Shown in pieces: positions 1-6,793 of a stretch of DNA of 10,576 bases (positions are counted from its first letter, which is position 1; the number at the start of each line of letters is the position of its first letter). Made by a program: the position numbers and the translations under genes. The stretch is from Methanobacteriota archaeon (GTDB lineage: Archaea; Thermoplasmatota; DTKX01; GCA-020343715): the NCBI GenBank assembly GCA_030594725.1, contig JAUVEQ010000056.1, forward strand, positions 1 through 10,576. Direction: 5' to 3'. The notes beneath the pieces were generated by a model that had not been told where the DNA came from, searched no databases, and was given only the letters and a program-made list of their open reading frames with translations.

Positions 1-465
1 ATCCATCCGGGGCTCCAGCATGACCACGCCAGGGGCGTCGAGGAGCCTGTCGAGGACCATCGGAGGCACCGCGCTGAGGCCCACGATCCGGATGTTGGGG
101 AACAATGCCCATCCCTGGGCACCCACGAGGCCTGCAAGCCGGACAGCCTCGGCGTCGGTCGGCGCGTGGTCGAGGTCCACCAGCACGTCCAATGGCTCCA
201 GGGAACCCGCGTCGACCAGCACATCCAGCATGTCGAACATCCCGTCATGGTCCGCATCCATGGCGGTCCTTTCCCACCAGGGCGTTCCGTCGACGGTGGC
301 CGGTGCCTGCCGGGTCGGTGCCTCGGCGGGGTCTGCCCCCGAGACGCCCGAGAGGCTGTACGCCACATCCCCCGGAGCCTGGGCCGCGCCGGCGGTCGAG
401 GCGAGGGTCAGCAGGACCACTAGGCCTATCGCCACGTACCAGCGGGATCGGGTGCTGCGACGCAT
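1..465 (-). CDS. Exported subtilisin-like protease paralogue, N-terminal part only (runs off the left edge)
   Basis: 155 codons are visible, open to the window edge; the catalytic domain would lie outside. Residues 1-8 are basic (MRRSTRSR) and are followed by a hydrophobic stretch ending AGAAQA, a signal peptide. Residues 70-78 form a DxDxDGxxD calcium-type loop (DADHDGMFD). Residues 91-150 (LDVLVDLDHAPTD ... APGVVMLEP) match the propeptide of the complete protease just upstream (LDIVVDLDRVPTD ... LPGVVMLEA). I infer a second S8 peptidase from this propeptide homology; the Asp/His/Ser triad is not visible. The gene lies 35 bases after its paralogue and is probably co-transcribed. An alternative GTG start at 504 would overlap the upstream stop codon by four bases (GTGA) and add 13 residues; I prefer ATG 465 because it gives a normal-length signal-peptide n-region. 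It could instead be a non-catalytic protein sharing only the propeptide module. Confidence 0.75.
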   Translation of the reverse strand, partial: MRRSTRSRWYVAIGLVVLLTLASTAGAAQAPGDVAYSLSGVSGADPAEAPTRQAPATVDGTPWWERTAMDADHDGMFDMLDVLVDAGSLEPLDVLVDLDHAPTDAEAVRLAGLVGAQGWALFPNIRIVGLSAVPPMVLDRLLDAPGVVMLEPRMD

Positions 466-500
466 GGGCCGCCAGATGGGCCGGGTCCTAGATGAATGTT

Positions 501-3500
501 TCACGATACGTCCCCCATCGACGAGCGGGGTGCGGGGCCATCCGTCCCCTCCTGCGTCCGGTTGACGCGCCTGCGGCGTCCCACGGCGAGGATCACGATG
601 ATCACCACTATCAGCAACACCAGGGCCGCTAGGACCTGGTTCATTGTGAGGGAGAGCCCCAGGAAGGACTCGTTCTCCTCTTGTGGTTCCACGGTAATTA
701 TAATTGTCTCCTTGGTTTGGTCGATGCCGTCGGACACCGTGATGGTGATGTACCATTGACTGACCTGATCCTCGGTGGGAGTGAAGGTGATGAGGCCATT
801 GGATGGGTCGATATCGAACAGCTCGGTATCGTCGGTGAACACGATCCCTTGGCCGTCCGGGTCCTCTGCCTCCACCTGGATCGTGACGGTCTGGCCCACG
901 TTCACCTTCCGGTCGTCGACGGGATGCACCACGGGAGCGGTGTTGGGAGCGTTGTGGACGGTCACGTTGACCATCGCCACAGGTCCTGTGCTGTCCTCAC
1001 CCACCGCGCCCCTTGCTGAGATGGTGTGCTGGCCATCGTTTATGGCCTCGGTGTCCCACGCCAGGGTCCAATCGGTGGTGCCCGTGGCGTCGCGCCAATC
1101 CCCGCCATCGATCCGGACCTCCACGGCTCCACCGGCGCCCAGGTCCTTCACCGTGCCCTCGATGAACACCAGGCCCGATACAGTCTCGGCCTCCGAGGGC
1201 GTGTCGATCGTCACTATCGGGGGGTCCGTGGGTACGGGCGCGACGGCGCTCCGGAAGGACCACTGGTGGTCCTCGTTCAGGGGGTTGGCCTCTTCGTCGC
1301 GGGCGCTTCTGGCAACGGTCACCGTGTAATCCGTCTCGGCCTTCCATCCCCCTCCAGGCTCGAACACCATGGTCTGGCCCGACCACTGGAAGGTCCCCGG
1401 GATGTCGGGGGTGATGGAGGTCGCCGCCTCCGTCGAGGTCTTGTCCATCGCCCGATCGAAGGTCACGGTCACGGGCTCGTCCAGGGCGATGGCCTGGCCT
1501 ATCGGGGACCAGAGGGTGATGCTCGGCGAGGTGCCGTGCTGGATGGTCAAGGGACCGCTCCCGTATGCCCTGGCCTGGGGGTTCTGCCCGTCGCTTGCCA
1601 CGGCATATACGTAGACGTGGTCCATCTCGTCCATGCTGGACGTGTCCCAGATGTAGGTGCCGGGCCCATCGGCCTCCTCCAGGTCGCGGACGATGGCAAT
1701 GCCGTCGAAGCCCCCAGCATCCGTGTCCCAGTACAGGGAGAGGGAGGCTATGTCATCAGGATCGTACGCAAGGTACTCGATGGTGTACGTCTGATCGGCG
1801 ATATCGTTCACGCCATCGGGTTCCACCACCTCCACGGACGGAGGCGAGTTCCCTCCAGTGTGGCTTATCGTGACCGTTCCCTCACTGTATGCGGAGTAGG
1901 GCTCGTTGGTCCCGTCGTCTATGACGGCCATGACGTAGAACGACCTTCCCTGCACCAGGGTGGAGGTGTCCCACACGTAGGAATCGCCATCGCCCTCGGG
2001 GTCCTCGAGGATGTTCGATGTGATGAGCACCTTGCCGTTGTCGGGGTCGGTGTCCAGGTCGTTGTACAAGGATATGCGCGCGTTGTCATCGGGGTCGTCG
2101 TCCGTCCACCTGACGACGTAGAACTTATCAGCGGTCTCCGTCCTGCCGTCCGGACTTGTGACGACGATCTCCGGGGACACGTTGCCACCCACCGAGACCC
2201 GCGTCCTTCCCTCTGGACCCGACATCCCGTTGAGGATCTCCCTTGTCGTGAACGCGTAGGTCTCGGCCAGGGTCGTGACCGGGGCCGAGGTCGTGAACCG
2301 GATGGTGGGGTACCCTGTGGTGAGGTCATCCACGTTCGTGAGCACGCGGAATGTGACATGGAACTGCCAGGCTCCGTCCTCATCCACCACAGGCTCGGAC
2401 ACGGGAGGCGCGATTATTTCGCCCTCCATCTCGTAGGTCACCCGGGTGGGACGGTCCCAATCGTTGGGAACCGACGCCTCCAGGACGACCTCGTCCTCGG
2501 AGAAACGGCTCTCACCGTTCTCGCCTCGCTCGGTGAACTGGGTCCTGGTGTAGGAGCCCTGCACGACAAGGTCCATCTCCTCCCCCGAATCCACGCTGAC
2601 GGGAATGTCGAGGGATGGCGAACGAAGGTCCAGGGCACGGCTCACCGCTCCAGGTGCATGCACCACGCCCCAGCCGTAGCCGTTGTTGGGAGTGAAGAGG
2701 TACTTCGCGGAGATCGCGGTGTTGTGCTCGGAGGTCTCGTGAAGGACCTGCTTGACCTGGGCGGGCGTCAGGAACGGGTTCGCCTCCAGCATCAGGGCGA
2801 TGAGCCCACCCACGATGGGTGCCGAGGCGGAGGTGCCGTCCCCGGTGTGGTACCCCGTGTTGGAGTTGGACCAGGGCCCCGTGATGGACTCACCCGGGGC
2901 GGTCACGTCAGGCTTGGTCCTGCCGTCGGTGGTCGGCCCCTCGGAGCTGAAGGTGGATATGACATGGTTGTCGCTCACGCTTCCCACGGTGATCACGTTG
3001 TTGGCATCGCCGGGAGAGGTCACGGTGGCCGAGAGGGCCGAGTTGCCTGCGGCGACGACCACGTTTATCCCGGCGGCCACGACCTCGTCCGCGGCCCTGG
3101 AGATCGCGCTGTTGCCGTTGTGGTCGTTGGGTCCGCCCAGCACTATGCCCCACGAGCAGACCGCCACCGAGATGTTGTAGGTCTCCTTGTTGGCGATGAT
3201 CCATTCCAGGCCTCGAAGGGCAGACCATTCCGGGAAACCACCGGAACTTCCGATGCGCAGGCCGACCAGCTTTGCACCCGGCGCACTGCCGACGTGGGGG
3301 CTGTTACCTCCGCCAGTGCCCGTGGCGATGCCCGCCACCCAGGTGCCGTGCTCGCCGGAATCGTAGGCGGGGGCGGTGGAGTTGGCGTAGGCGTCGAAGA
3401 AGATCACGAGCTTGGGGTCGTCGGTGATGTCCACGTCGTCCATGTCGTCCAAGGAGACGTGGTTCGGGTTGATGCCGGTGTCCAGAACGGCCACGGTGAC

Positions 3501-3998
3501 ACCAGTGCCGTCGTAGCCCAGGTCCTCGTGCACCACATCGAGGCCGACCGCAGGGCCAGCGGAGCTCATCGATGGCATCCCGCGGCCCTGGGCCTCGAGC
3601 ATCACGACCCCGGGGAGGGCGCGAACGGTCTCGATGCTCCTTGCGGGTACCGATCCCAGCACCGCGTCCACGTATACCGAGACATGTTGGACCTCCATGC
3701 CAAGGCCCTCCAATCGGGCCACATCGACATCTGTCGGGACCCGGTCCAGGTCGACCACGATGTCCAGTCGGGCATCGGGGTCCTCTGCCAGGGCGCTCGA
3801 GGCCAGGTCCTCCAGCCAATCGTGGACGCCGTCACGGTCCATGTCGCTGGGCCAGGTGAGCCACCACCGGTCGTCGGTGGTCTCGATGCCGGGTTCCGGG
3901 CCATCCGGCGAGAGGGCCAGCGACATCCCTGGGGGTATCAAGGACAAGGAGAGGATGACTACCATCAGTATGGTGAAGCGTCTAGATGCCATGGGCAT
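501..3998 (-). CDS. Large membrane-anchored, secreted subtilisin-like serine protease (S8) with Ig-like modules
   Basis: 1165 aa. Signal peptide 1-28 (basic ASRR then a hydrophobic core). A DxDxDGxxD loop at 52-60 and a propeptide at about 78-140 precede the S8 domain (about 150-450): Asp173 in AVLDTGIN, His217 in GEHGTWVAG, oxyanion Asn319 in AAGNS, and Ser390 in GTSASAP, so the triad is complete. Beta-rich modules follow: about 455-600; two homologous repeats, about 608-713 and 718-822; an SbsA-like/Big_5 Ig module (826-917); another Ig-type module (926-1015); and a cadherin-like module (1020-1104). A transmembrane helix at about 1119-1140 followed by RRRR anchors the C terminus with a short cytoplasmic tail. 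It probably degrades or processes proteins at the cell surface. ATG 3998 is chosen because it begins the signal peptide and lies about 25 bases after a TATA box, as in leaderless archaeal transcripts; ATG 3992 is also possible. Longer in-frame extensions would run into rnp4. Exact substrate unknown. Confidence 0.93.
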   Translation of the reverse strand: MPMASRRFTILMVVILSLSLIPPGMSLALSPDGPEPGIETTDDRWWLTWPSDMDRDGVHDWLEDLASSALAEDPDARLDIVVDLDRVPTDVDVARLEGLGMEVQHVSVYVDAVLGSVPARSIETVRALPGVVMLEAQGRGMPSMSSAGPAVGLDVVHEDLGYDGTGVTVAVLDTGINPNHVSLDDMDDVDITDDPKLVIFFDAYANSTAPAYDSGEHGTWVAGIATGTGGGNSPHVGSAPGAKLVGLRIGSSGGFPEWSALRGLEWIIANKETYNISVAVCSWGIVLGGPNDHNGNSAISRAADEVVAAGINVVVAAGNSALSATVTSPGDANNVITVGSVSDNHVISTFSSEGPTTDGRTKPDVTAPGESITGPWSNSNTGYHTGDGTSASAPIVGGLIALMLEANPFLTPAQVKQVLHETSEHNTAISAKYLFTPNNGYGWGVVHAPGAVSRALDLRSPSLDIPVSVDSGEEMDLVVQGSYTRTQFTERGENGESRFSEDEVVLEASVPNDWDRPTRVTYEMEGEIIAPPVSEPVVDEDGAWQFHVTFRVLTNVDDLTTGYPTIRFTTSAPVTTLAETYAFTTREILNGMSGPEGRTRVSVGGNVSPEIVVTSPDGRTETADKFYVVRWTDDDPDDNARISLYNDLDTDPDNGKVLITSNILEDPEGDGDSYVWDTSTLVQGRSFYVMAVIDDGTNEPYSAYSEGTVTISHTGGNSPPSVEVVEPDGVNDIADQTYTIEYLAYDPDDIASLSLYWDTDAGGFDGIAIVRDLEEADGPGTYIWDTSSMDEMDHVYVYAVASDGQNPQARAYGSGPLTIQHGTSPSITLWSPIGQAIALDEPVTVTFDRAMDKTSTEAATSITPDIPGTFQWSGQTMVFEPGGGWKAETDYTVTVARSARDEEANPLNEDHQWSFRSAVAPVPTDPPIVTIDTPSEAETVSGLVFIEGTVKDLGAGGAVEVRIDGGDWRDATGTTDWTLAWDTEAINDGQHTISARGAVGEDSTGPVAMVNVTVHNAPNTAPVVHPVDDRKVNVGQTVTIQVEAEDPDGQGIVFTDDTELFDIDPSNGLITFTPTEDQVSQWYITITVSDGIDQTKETIIITVEPQEENESFLGLSLTMNQVLAALVLLIVVIIVILAVGRRRRVNRTQEGTDGPAPRSSMGDVS
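1533..2177 (-). repeat. Tandem duplicated beta-sandwich module in the subtilase
   Basis: Two consecutive modules of about 105 residues (2177-1860 and 1847-1533) share the same pattern: a P-x-(I/V)-x-V-x-x-PDG opening, a DPDD turn, a DTD acidic loop, then Y-(V/I)-WDTS, then YV-x-AV-x-DG, ending in T-I-x-H. The acidic loops (DPDD, DTDPDNG, DPEGDGD) look calcium-binding. The homology is at protein level and diverged, so the duplication is old. Such modules usually act as spacers or substrate/surface-binding units in exported proteins. Confidence 0.8.
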
Positions 3999-4019
3999 CC
4001 ATTGGTACCCTGGAGTCCG

Positions 4020-4025
4020 TATATA
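4020..4025 (-). promoter_or_regulatory. TATA box for the subtilase pair
   Basis: TATATA lies centred about 25 bases before ATG 3998 on the minus strand. That spacing places transcription initiation at or next to the start codon, and no clear Shine-Dalgarno sequence precedes it, so a leaderless mRNA is likely. Confidence 0.6.
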
Positions 4026-4169
4026 GGAGTTTCCCCTTCCGTCACCGGGACCCAGTACTTCCATAGGCGTGCCCCGGGGTGGTGACTGGCAACGTGATAT
4101 TTTGAGGCCATGAGCCACAAGGAGCGAGCAGTATTTGAACAGAGAACACACGTCCACGGTCCCACAAGG

Positions 4170-4177
4170 ATTATCTA
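4170..4177 (+). promoter_or_regulatory. Probable TATA-like box for rnp4-yhbY
   Basis: ATTATCTA is centred about 27 bases before the GTG chosen as the rnp4 start, which fits a leaderless transcript. The same TTATCTA string recurs at 9869-9875 ahead of srp54. It departs from the consensus TTTAWA, so confidence is moderate. Confidence 0.45.
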
Positions 4178-4200
4178 GGGAACGCAGCCTACCGACGGCC

Positions 4201-4581
4201 GTGGCACGCAGAGGTCGTGGAAGGAGGACCAAGGAGATGGTCCAGATCGCCCGGGAACGCATTGACATCCTGATGAGGGAAGCGGACCTGGCGGCAATCG
4301 CAGGCAGGATGGAGCACGCGGACCGGTACGTGGACCTGGCCCGCCGCGTGGGCATGCGATACAACGTGAGGGTCCCCACGGCCTTTCGCAGGAGGTTCTG
4401 CCGAGGCTGCTACCGTTACCTCCAACCCGGGGTCACCTCCAGGACCCGTCTCAGTCGTGGCCGGGTGGTGACCACCTGTCTCCGTTGCGGCCACATGAGC
4501 AGGATACCGCTGGGCCAGCGGGCGATGCCCGGGGAAGATCCCTCACCAGCGGCGGCGACGGAACCGACCGATGAGGAGTGA
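4201..4581 (+). CDS. rnp4: RNase P protein component 4 (Rpp21/Rpr2 family)
   Basis: 126 aa. This small zinc-binding subunit of archaeal RNase P acts with the catalytic RNA in tRNA 5' maturation, pairing with the Rpp29-type subunit to support the RNA's specificity domain. Visible features: a basic N terminus (ARRGRGRRTK); two helices with the family pattern ARERIDIL ... A-x-RYVDLARRVGMRYNVR-(V/I)-P; then RRFCRGCYRYLQPG and TTCLRCGHMSR, giving two CxxC pairs (four Zn ligands). The tail (GEDPSPAAATEPTDEE) is acidic and probably disordered. Start: GTG 4201 gives a normal-length N terminus and sits 27 bases after a TATA-like box; a TTG at 4135 would add 22 residues not typical of the family. Its end contains the ribosome-binding site of yhbY, so the two are translationally linked. 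Confidence 0.9.
   Translation: MARRGRGRRTKEMVQIARERIDILMREADLAAIAGRMEHADRYVDLARRVGMRYNVRVPTAFRRRFCRGCYRYLQPGVTSRTRLSRGRVVTTCLRCGHMSRIPLGQRAMPGEDPSPAAATEPTDEE
4575..4581 (+). promoter_or_regulatory. Shine-Dalgarno sequence deciding the yhbY start
   Basis: GGAGTGA overlaps the last codons and stop of rnp4 and stands seven bases before ATG 4589. It favours that ATG over the in-frame ATG at 4571, which lacks a site of its own. Confidence 0.55.
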
Positions 4582-4588
4582 CCTTATC

Positions 4589-4870
4589 ATGGACAACAGC
4601 CAAAGGAACCGATTGAGGGCGGAAGGCCAGCGCATCGAGGCCACCGTGCAGGTGGGCAAGGGCGGCGTGAGCGCGGGCATCGTGGGCGAGCTGGACGCCC
4701 AGCTCAAGCGGAACCATCTTGTCAAGGTCCGTCTTCAGCGGGGAGCGGCTGGAGGGGACAGGACGGGCGAGGTCGGGATCGCCCAGGAACTCGCCGAGGC
4801 CCTGGGTGCTGAGATCGTGGAGCGTCGGGGTCACACCATCCTCCTGTACCGTCGCAGGAAGGTCGCCTGA
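4589..4870 (+). CDS. YhbY/CRM-domain RNA-binding protein
   Basis: 93 aa, the normal size of a stand-alone CRM domain. The family signature is visible: an N-terminal helix (RNRLRAEGQRIE), the strand-loop VQVGKGGVS (residues 23-31) carrying the GxxG loop that contacts RNA, IVGELDAQLKRNHLVKVRL, then LAEALGAEIVERRGHTILLYRR. Bacterial YhbY binds pre-50S ribosomal particles; archaeal versions are assumed to act in rRNA or ribosome maturation, which is inference here. It follows rnp4 directly, with its ribosome-binding site inside that gene, and this RNA-processing pairing supports both calls. It ends eight bases from the convergent prenyltransferase stop with no obvious terminator between. ATG 4571 would add six residues. 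Confidence 0.9.
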   Translation: MDNSQRNRLRAEGQRIEATVQVGKGGVSAGIVGELDAQLKRNHLVKVRLQRGAAGGDRTGEVGIAQELAEALGAEIVERRGHTILLYRRRKVA

Positions 4871-4878
4871 CACGGCCC

Positions 4879-5796
4879 TCACACGAGCCAGACCCCAGCC
4901 AGTGCGTACATCATCAATCCCACGCCTACCCCGTGGCCGATGCACTGGGTCCCGATCGTCGCGAGCATCCCCTTGTACGAGACGTCCGAACCGTAGTAGA
5001 TGAAGAGGGCCACCTGGGCCCCGTATATGGGCCAGACCCGGATCACAAGGTCGGGTGACAGGACGTAGCCCATGATACCGCTGGCGAAATTGGTGACCAC
5101 GGAGGCCACCAGCAATGCGAATCCCAGCAGGACGACGGGTCTCTGGCCCAGGGCGACGGCCAAGGTCATGTATCCCGCCCTTCGGTCGGCCTCGTAGTCG
5201 GGGACCAGGGTCAGGCAGTACAGGGAACCCAGGGCGAAGAGGATCGGCAGGAGGTACCACATCGGGAACTCCGAGATGCTGACCCCCGAGGCCGCCCAAC
5301 CGGCGAGGGGGATGATGACCCCCAGGCCGATCATGTTGACCAGCACATCGCCCCCGGCCAGGCTCTTCAATTTCGTCCTAGGATAGGAATAGAGGAACGA
5401 CAGGAGCACCGCGATCGCGATCAGGACCGTGAACTCCCAGCCCAGAAGCGGGGAGAGCAGAAGACCCATGACGACAAGGCCCCGGGCCAGATTGAGCACG
5501 ACCTGGGGGCTTATCCAACCGGCCACGTAGGCCAGGTGGGCCTTTCGCGGGTTGAAGAGATCGATCCGCACGTCGGTGTACGCATTGTAGGCCAGGGTCG
5601 ACCCGGCGATCAACGGTCCCACGATGACCATTCCCAAGATCACGTCGAGGTTCGGCCAGATCTCACGGGTGGAGAGGAACCATCCGATGTAGAAAGGAGC
5701 GGCTGCCACTATCCAGAACTGCGCGGATGTGACCATCAGCACATCGTAGGCCATCCGGAAGAGGCTTCCTCGGGAGCCATCATCCTCTCGGGTCAT
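4879..5796 (-). CDS. UbiA-superfamily membrane prenyltransferase, divergent subfamily
   Basis: 305 aa, with about eight or nine hydrophobic helices. UbiA enzymes transfer a polyprenyl chain from its diphosphate to an acceptor inside the membrane. Both Mg-diphosphate motifs are present: NAYTDVRID (N71, D75, D79) after helix 2, and DYEAD (D200, D204) after helix 6. The conserved cytosolic loop Y-x-YPRTKLK is at 136-144. After the first motif the usual N-R-P-x-R-P-(I/L)-x-x-G is replaced by NPRKAHLAYVAG, so this is not a typical digeranylgeranylglyceryl-phosphate synthase or 4-hydroxybenzoate transferase. The acceptor (lipid headgroup, quinone precursor or another) cannot be told from sequence. 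The gene follows the two-helix membrane protein by 48 bases on the same strand and may share its transcript; I see no clear promoter of its own. Confidence 0.85.
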   Translation of the reverse strand: MTREDDGSRGSLFRMAYDVLMVTSAQFWIVAAAPFYIGWFLSTREIWPNLDVILGMVIVGPLIAGSTLAYNAYTDVRIDLFNPRKAHLAYVAGWISPQVVLNLARGLVVMGLLLSPLLGWEFTVLIAIAVLLSFLYSYPRTKLKSLAGGDVLVNMIGLGVIIPLAGWAASGVSISEFPMWYLLPILFALGSLYCLTLVPDYEADRRAGYMTLAVALGQRPVVLLGFALLVASVVTNFASGIMGYVLSPDLVIRVWPIYGAQVALFIYYGSDVSYKGMLATIGTQCIGHGVGVGLMMYALAGVWLV

Positions 5797-5844
5797 CGAA
5801 CACCGTATGCCTCTCGGCCTTTTTGGAATTTCGGCAATGGGCGC

Positions 5845-6726
5845 TCACTGAGGAGGCCGTGGTCTTGGAGGCGTTGTAGGAGGTGGGGGCGGAGGCGGAG
5901 GCGGAGGAGGTGGCGGGGGTGGAGCCTGCTGTGGCGGTGGATAGGGCTGGTATCCAGGCGGTGGCTGCTGTTGAGGGGGCGGGTAGTATCCTCCGTGCGG
6001 CGGTTGCTGGTAGGGAGGTTGCTGGTACTGCTGGTAGGGCGGCTGCTGGTAAGGCTGCTGCGGGTATCGCTGATATCCCTGAGGGGGATAACCCTGAGGT
6101 GGGTAGGGCATGGGCGGGGCCTGCTCCCTCTTCTTCCTGGCACGCTCCGCCTCTCCCGCTGAGTACCTGATGAAGGCCAGGGCGATCAGACCAAAGATGC
6201 CCGCGATCACCAGGAGGATCCCGGTCCAGAGCAATATGCTGTACGCCAAGGGCCGCTCCTCCAGGATGTACACTGCCGTCGAGCCAGTGAAGTCCATCGA
6301 GAGGACCCCCGCGATGATGATCACGTCATACTCACCCGCGTCCTCGATCACGAAGGTGGCGAAGTGCTGGCAGTTGTTCCCCTTGATGTCCCGATCATCG
6401 CCGTTGCGGACATAGTCGACGTCGATCGGCTCACCGGTCGTCGTGTTCACGTACACGACGGGCTGATCCAGGTTGAAGAGCCCCCAGAAGGATGTGGAGG
6501 TCCAGACCTCGTAGGTCTCGGGTTCCAGCTCGATCCGTTCGCTGGAGGTGAACTCATTGGTCGCATCGACCCTGTTTTCGTGGACGATAACGTCAGGATA
6601 GAGGGGTAAAGCAGCGAAGGCTAGCAAGATTCCAATGACGATGAGAAGGACGAGGACGACAATGATCGACCTCCCCTCGATGAAGCCCCCCTTCCCACCT
6701 TCCTTCTCTTCGCCTTGCTCTTCCAT
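5845..6726 (-). CDS. Two-helix membrane protein with a Pro/Gln/Tyr-rich cytoplasmic tail; function unknown
   Basis: 293 aa. A short charged N terminus (MEEQGEEKEGGKGG) precedes helix 1 (about 20-42). An outside domain of about 118 residues (43-160), beta-strand-rich with an N-T-T sequon at 94-96, leads to helix 2 (about 161-186) and a basic stop-transfer stretch (RARKKR). From 203 to the end the chain is low complexity: PPQGY and QQPPYQ units, then 15 consecutive prolines (269-283) and PPRPRPPQ. I do not recognise the outside domain; it may be a ligand-sensing or assembly fold, and the tail probably binds partners or forms a flexible brush. ATG 6726 lies about 29 bases after a TATA-like box. 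It lies between rfcS and the prenyltransferase on the same strand. Function unassigned. Confidence 0.85.
   Translation of the reverse strand: MEEQGEEKEGGKGGFIEGRSIIVVLVLLIVIGILLAFAALPLYPDVIVHENRVDATNEFTSSERIELEPETYEVWTSTSFWGLFNLDQPVVYVNTTTGEPIDVDYVRNGDDRDIKGNNCQHFATFVIEDAGEYDVIIIAGVLSMDFTGSTAVYILEERPLAYSILLWTGILLVIAGIFGLIALAFIRYSAGEAERARKKREQAPPMPYPPQGYPPQGYQRYPQQPYQQPPYQQYQQPPYQQPPHGGYYPPPQQQPPPGYQPYPPPQQAPPPPPPPPPPPPPPPTTPPRPRPPQ
5878..5922 (-). repeat. Run of 15 proline codons
   Basis: Fifteen consecutive proline codons using all four CCN forms, with CCT and CCG alternating in part. Synonymous mixing argues that the homoproline run is kept at protein level rather than being a young triplet slippage tract. 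Translation through it is expected to need aIF5A. Confidence 0.9.
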
Positions 6727-6751
6727 GGGTGGAAAACAGCCAGGGCTTGCT

Positions 6752-6759
6752 ACTTAATT
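6752..6759 (-). promoter_or_regulatory. TATA-like box for the Pro-rich membrane protein
   Basis: AATTAAGT on the minus strand, centred about 29 bases before ATG 6726 in the 67-base gap after rfcS. It suggests independent transcription with little or no leader. Confidence 0.5.
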
Positions 6760-6793
6760 CTTCCCGGCCAGGTACAGGGATTGGGAACGAGGT

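Noticed and set aside
1026..4085. A 1019-codon open frame on the plus strand opposite the protease
   Set aside because: It is antisense to a protein with a full catalytic triad and domain pattern; its translation is Gly/Arg/His/Val-rich without any family signature, as expected for a GC-rich shadow frame.
4110..4178. A 22-codon frame starting at ATG 4110 ahead of rnp4
   Set aside because: Too short, ends within the rnp4 promoter, and has no ribosome-binding site or recognisable content.
3999..4379. N-terminal extension of the protease up to 4379
   Set aside because: It would overlap rnp4 on the other strand and place the signal peptide 127 residues inside the protein; the TATA box supports 3998.
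5878..5922. Simple triplet microsatellite or assembly artefact at the proline run
   Set aside because: All four proline codons are used irregularly, and the frame continues into a sensible end, so it looks like real coding sequence.
6360..6375. NCQHF in the membrane protein as an LRAT/NlpC-like NCxHF catalytic motif
   Set aside because: It lies at residues 118-122 of a beta-rich outside domain with no matching upstream His motif; likely chance.
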